DNA of 64,000 nt from Symsagittifera roscoffensis (lineage: Eukaryota; Xenacoelomorpha; Acoela; Convolutidae): assembly GCF_963678635.1 (NCBI RefSeq), contig NC_087067.1, positions 54,928,456-54,992,455 on the forward strand, given 5' to 3'. The notes beneath the pieces were generated by a model, which was not told the origin of the DNA, did not search any database, and worked only from the letters and a program-made list of their open reading frames with translations. The stretch's first letter is position 1, and each line of letters opens with the position of its first letter. Of the stretch, positions 63,257 to 64,000 are shown one piece after another. The translations under genes were made by a program, and so were the position numbers.

Positions 63257-64000
63257 TTGAAACAAATACTACTTATATATAACATACAAGAATCAGACAC
63301 AGACCTGATTGAAAAAATTATTGAAATACTTAACATCTACGAACGGAATCCAAACTTTAAAGGCAAACCATCCTTCAAAAAATGGTGTAATTACTGCAGA
63401 CGATACGGACACAGTATCGCCGAATGTAGACAAAAACAACAAGACAATCAGAATAAACCCCAAAAGCACAAAGAACCAAATAAGTCATTCTATCAATATA
63501 TGAAAAAAGATCAAAACCTACCAAATAAAATTATATATAGTAATAATAGTTCAGGAAAACCACTTCCAAGTAACTCAAATTACTCAAGAAATCAATCACC
63601 ATATAACTCCAGTTATAGAGGTAGATCGCCCAAACGAAAAAATTCACGAAATTTCTAACAAATTAGATACAGCCGATCGAATAGCCAAAATAACCAAAAT
63701 AAATATACCCGATCGAACTCAAACACAACAGAATTTGTTTCTGCATCCAGTTCCCATTCAAACCCAAGGAATAGACACTATTCCAATAATATATCACGAA
63801 ACTCATTATACAACAGAAATAATAACTATTCACACAGTAGAATTAGAAGTTATTCTAACAATCGAAATCAGAACTATCCAAACAACAGATCAAGGAACAA
63901 TTCATATAATAGATCGAATTATCTTAGATCAAATGATAACTATCAGAACAGATCACGGAATAATTCACAAATTCGAAACTCAAGTTACAATAATAGGTAC
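63257..64000 (+). pseudogene. gag: Gag nucleocapsid with zinc knuckle and Asn/Arg/Ser-rich tail, element 4
   Basis: Frame 63257-63658: SDTDLIEKIIEILNIYERNP, then an intact knuckle CNYCRRYGHSIAEC (C-x2-C-x4-H-x4-C, 63388-63429), then KSFYQYMKKDQNLPNK and SYRGRSPKRKNSRNF. A TAA at 63656 interrupts, but the tail of NRNN/SRNNS-type repeats goes on to the right edge. The knuckle binds the element RNA; the tail probably adds non-specific RNA binding. Confidence 0.8.

Larger units (their letters stand above)
59801..64000 (+). mobile_element. Element 4: leader, ORF1 and gag of a main-family copy, head-to-head with element 3
   Basis: Begins about 450 bp inside the leader as judged from element 2 (equivalent to about 29060), so it has no LTR or PBS here. 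It continues in the plus direction through ORF1 and gag to the right edge. It may be the inverted 5' half of element 3, or a separate copy. Confidence 0.8.

Overview
The window is AT-rich eukaryotic DNA made almost wholly of LTR retroelements. I see no host gene, rRNA, tRNA or CRISPR array. The coding content (Gag with zinc knuckles, aspartic protease, RT/RNase H, integrase, an envelope-like membrane protein) is that of Ty3-type elements. An invertebrate animal genome is the best guess, but nothing here names the species.

Layout. (1) 1-2845, plus: the 3' end of a divergent env-bearing element and its candidate 3' LTR. (2) 2846-12197, minus: an old, decayed relative of the main family ('element D'), with a tandemly duplicated env and a foreign insert. 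(3) 12198-12397: assembly gap. (4) 12398-18471, minus: a different Ty3-type element ('element G') with gag-PR, RT, RNase H, integrase and 5' LTR; broken by frameshifts and lost catalytic residues. (5) 18472-21714: spacer, then a host repeat R. (6) 21715-27316, plus: 'element 1', flanked by two ~377-bp LTRs and a TATC target duplication, with most of gag-pol-env deleted. (7) 27317-28200: more of R, holding a 559-bp foldback transposon. (8) 28201-48577, plus: 'element 2', a 20.4-kb copy with LTRs and a TATA target duplication, enlarged by a recent 2.3-kb tandem duplication. (9) 48578-49467: a second copy of R and a GC-rich block. (10) 49468 to about 59800, minus: 'element 3', 3' LTR through integrase. 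(11) About 59800-64000, plus: 'element 4', leader and gag, joined head to head with element 3 and running off the right edge.

Read across the copies, the main family has this order: LTR (TG...CA, with a hairpin just downstream of the TATA box); PBS; a ~1.3-kb leader with repeated hairpins; a small basic ORF1 whose 3' end overlaps gag; gag (capsid, one zinc knuckle, long Asn/Arg/Ser-rich tail); protease; RT/RNase H; integrase; spacer; a signal-anchor and proline-rich segment; an envelope-like membrane protein; a ~550-residue ORF after env; a short 3'-terminal conserved segment; LTR. No copy here is intact. ORF1 and the post-env ORF match no family I recognise and are the best candidates for undescribed biology. 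The nested insertions can be ordered because host repeat R is present twice and one copy is the empty site for element 1.
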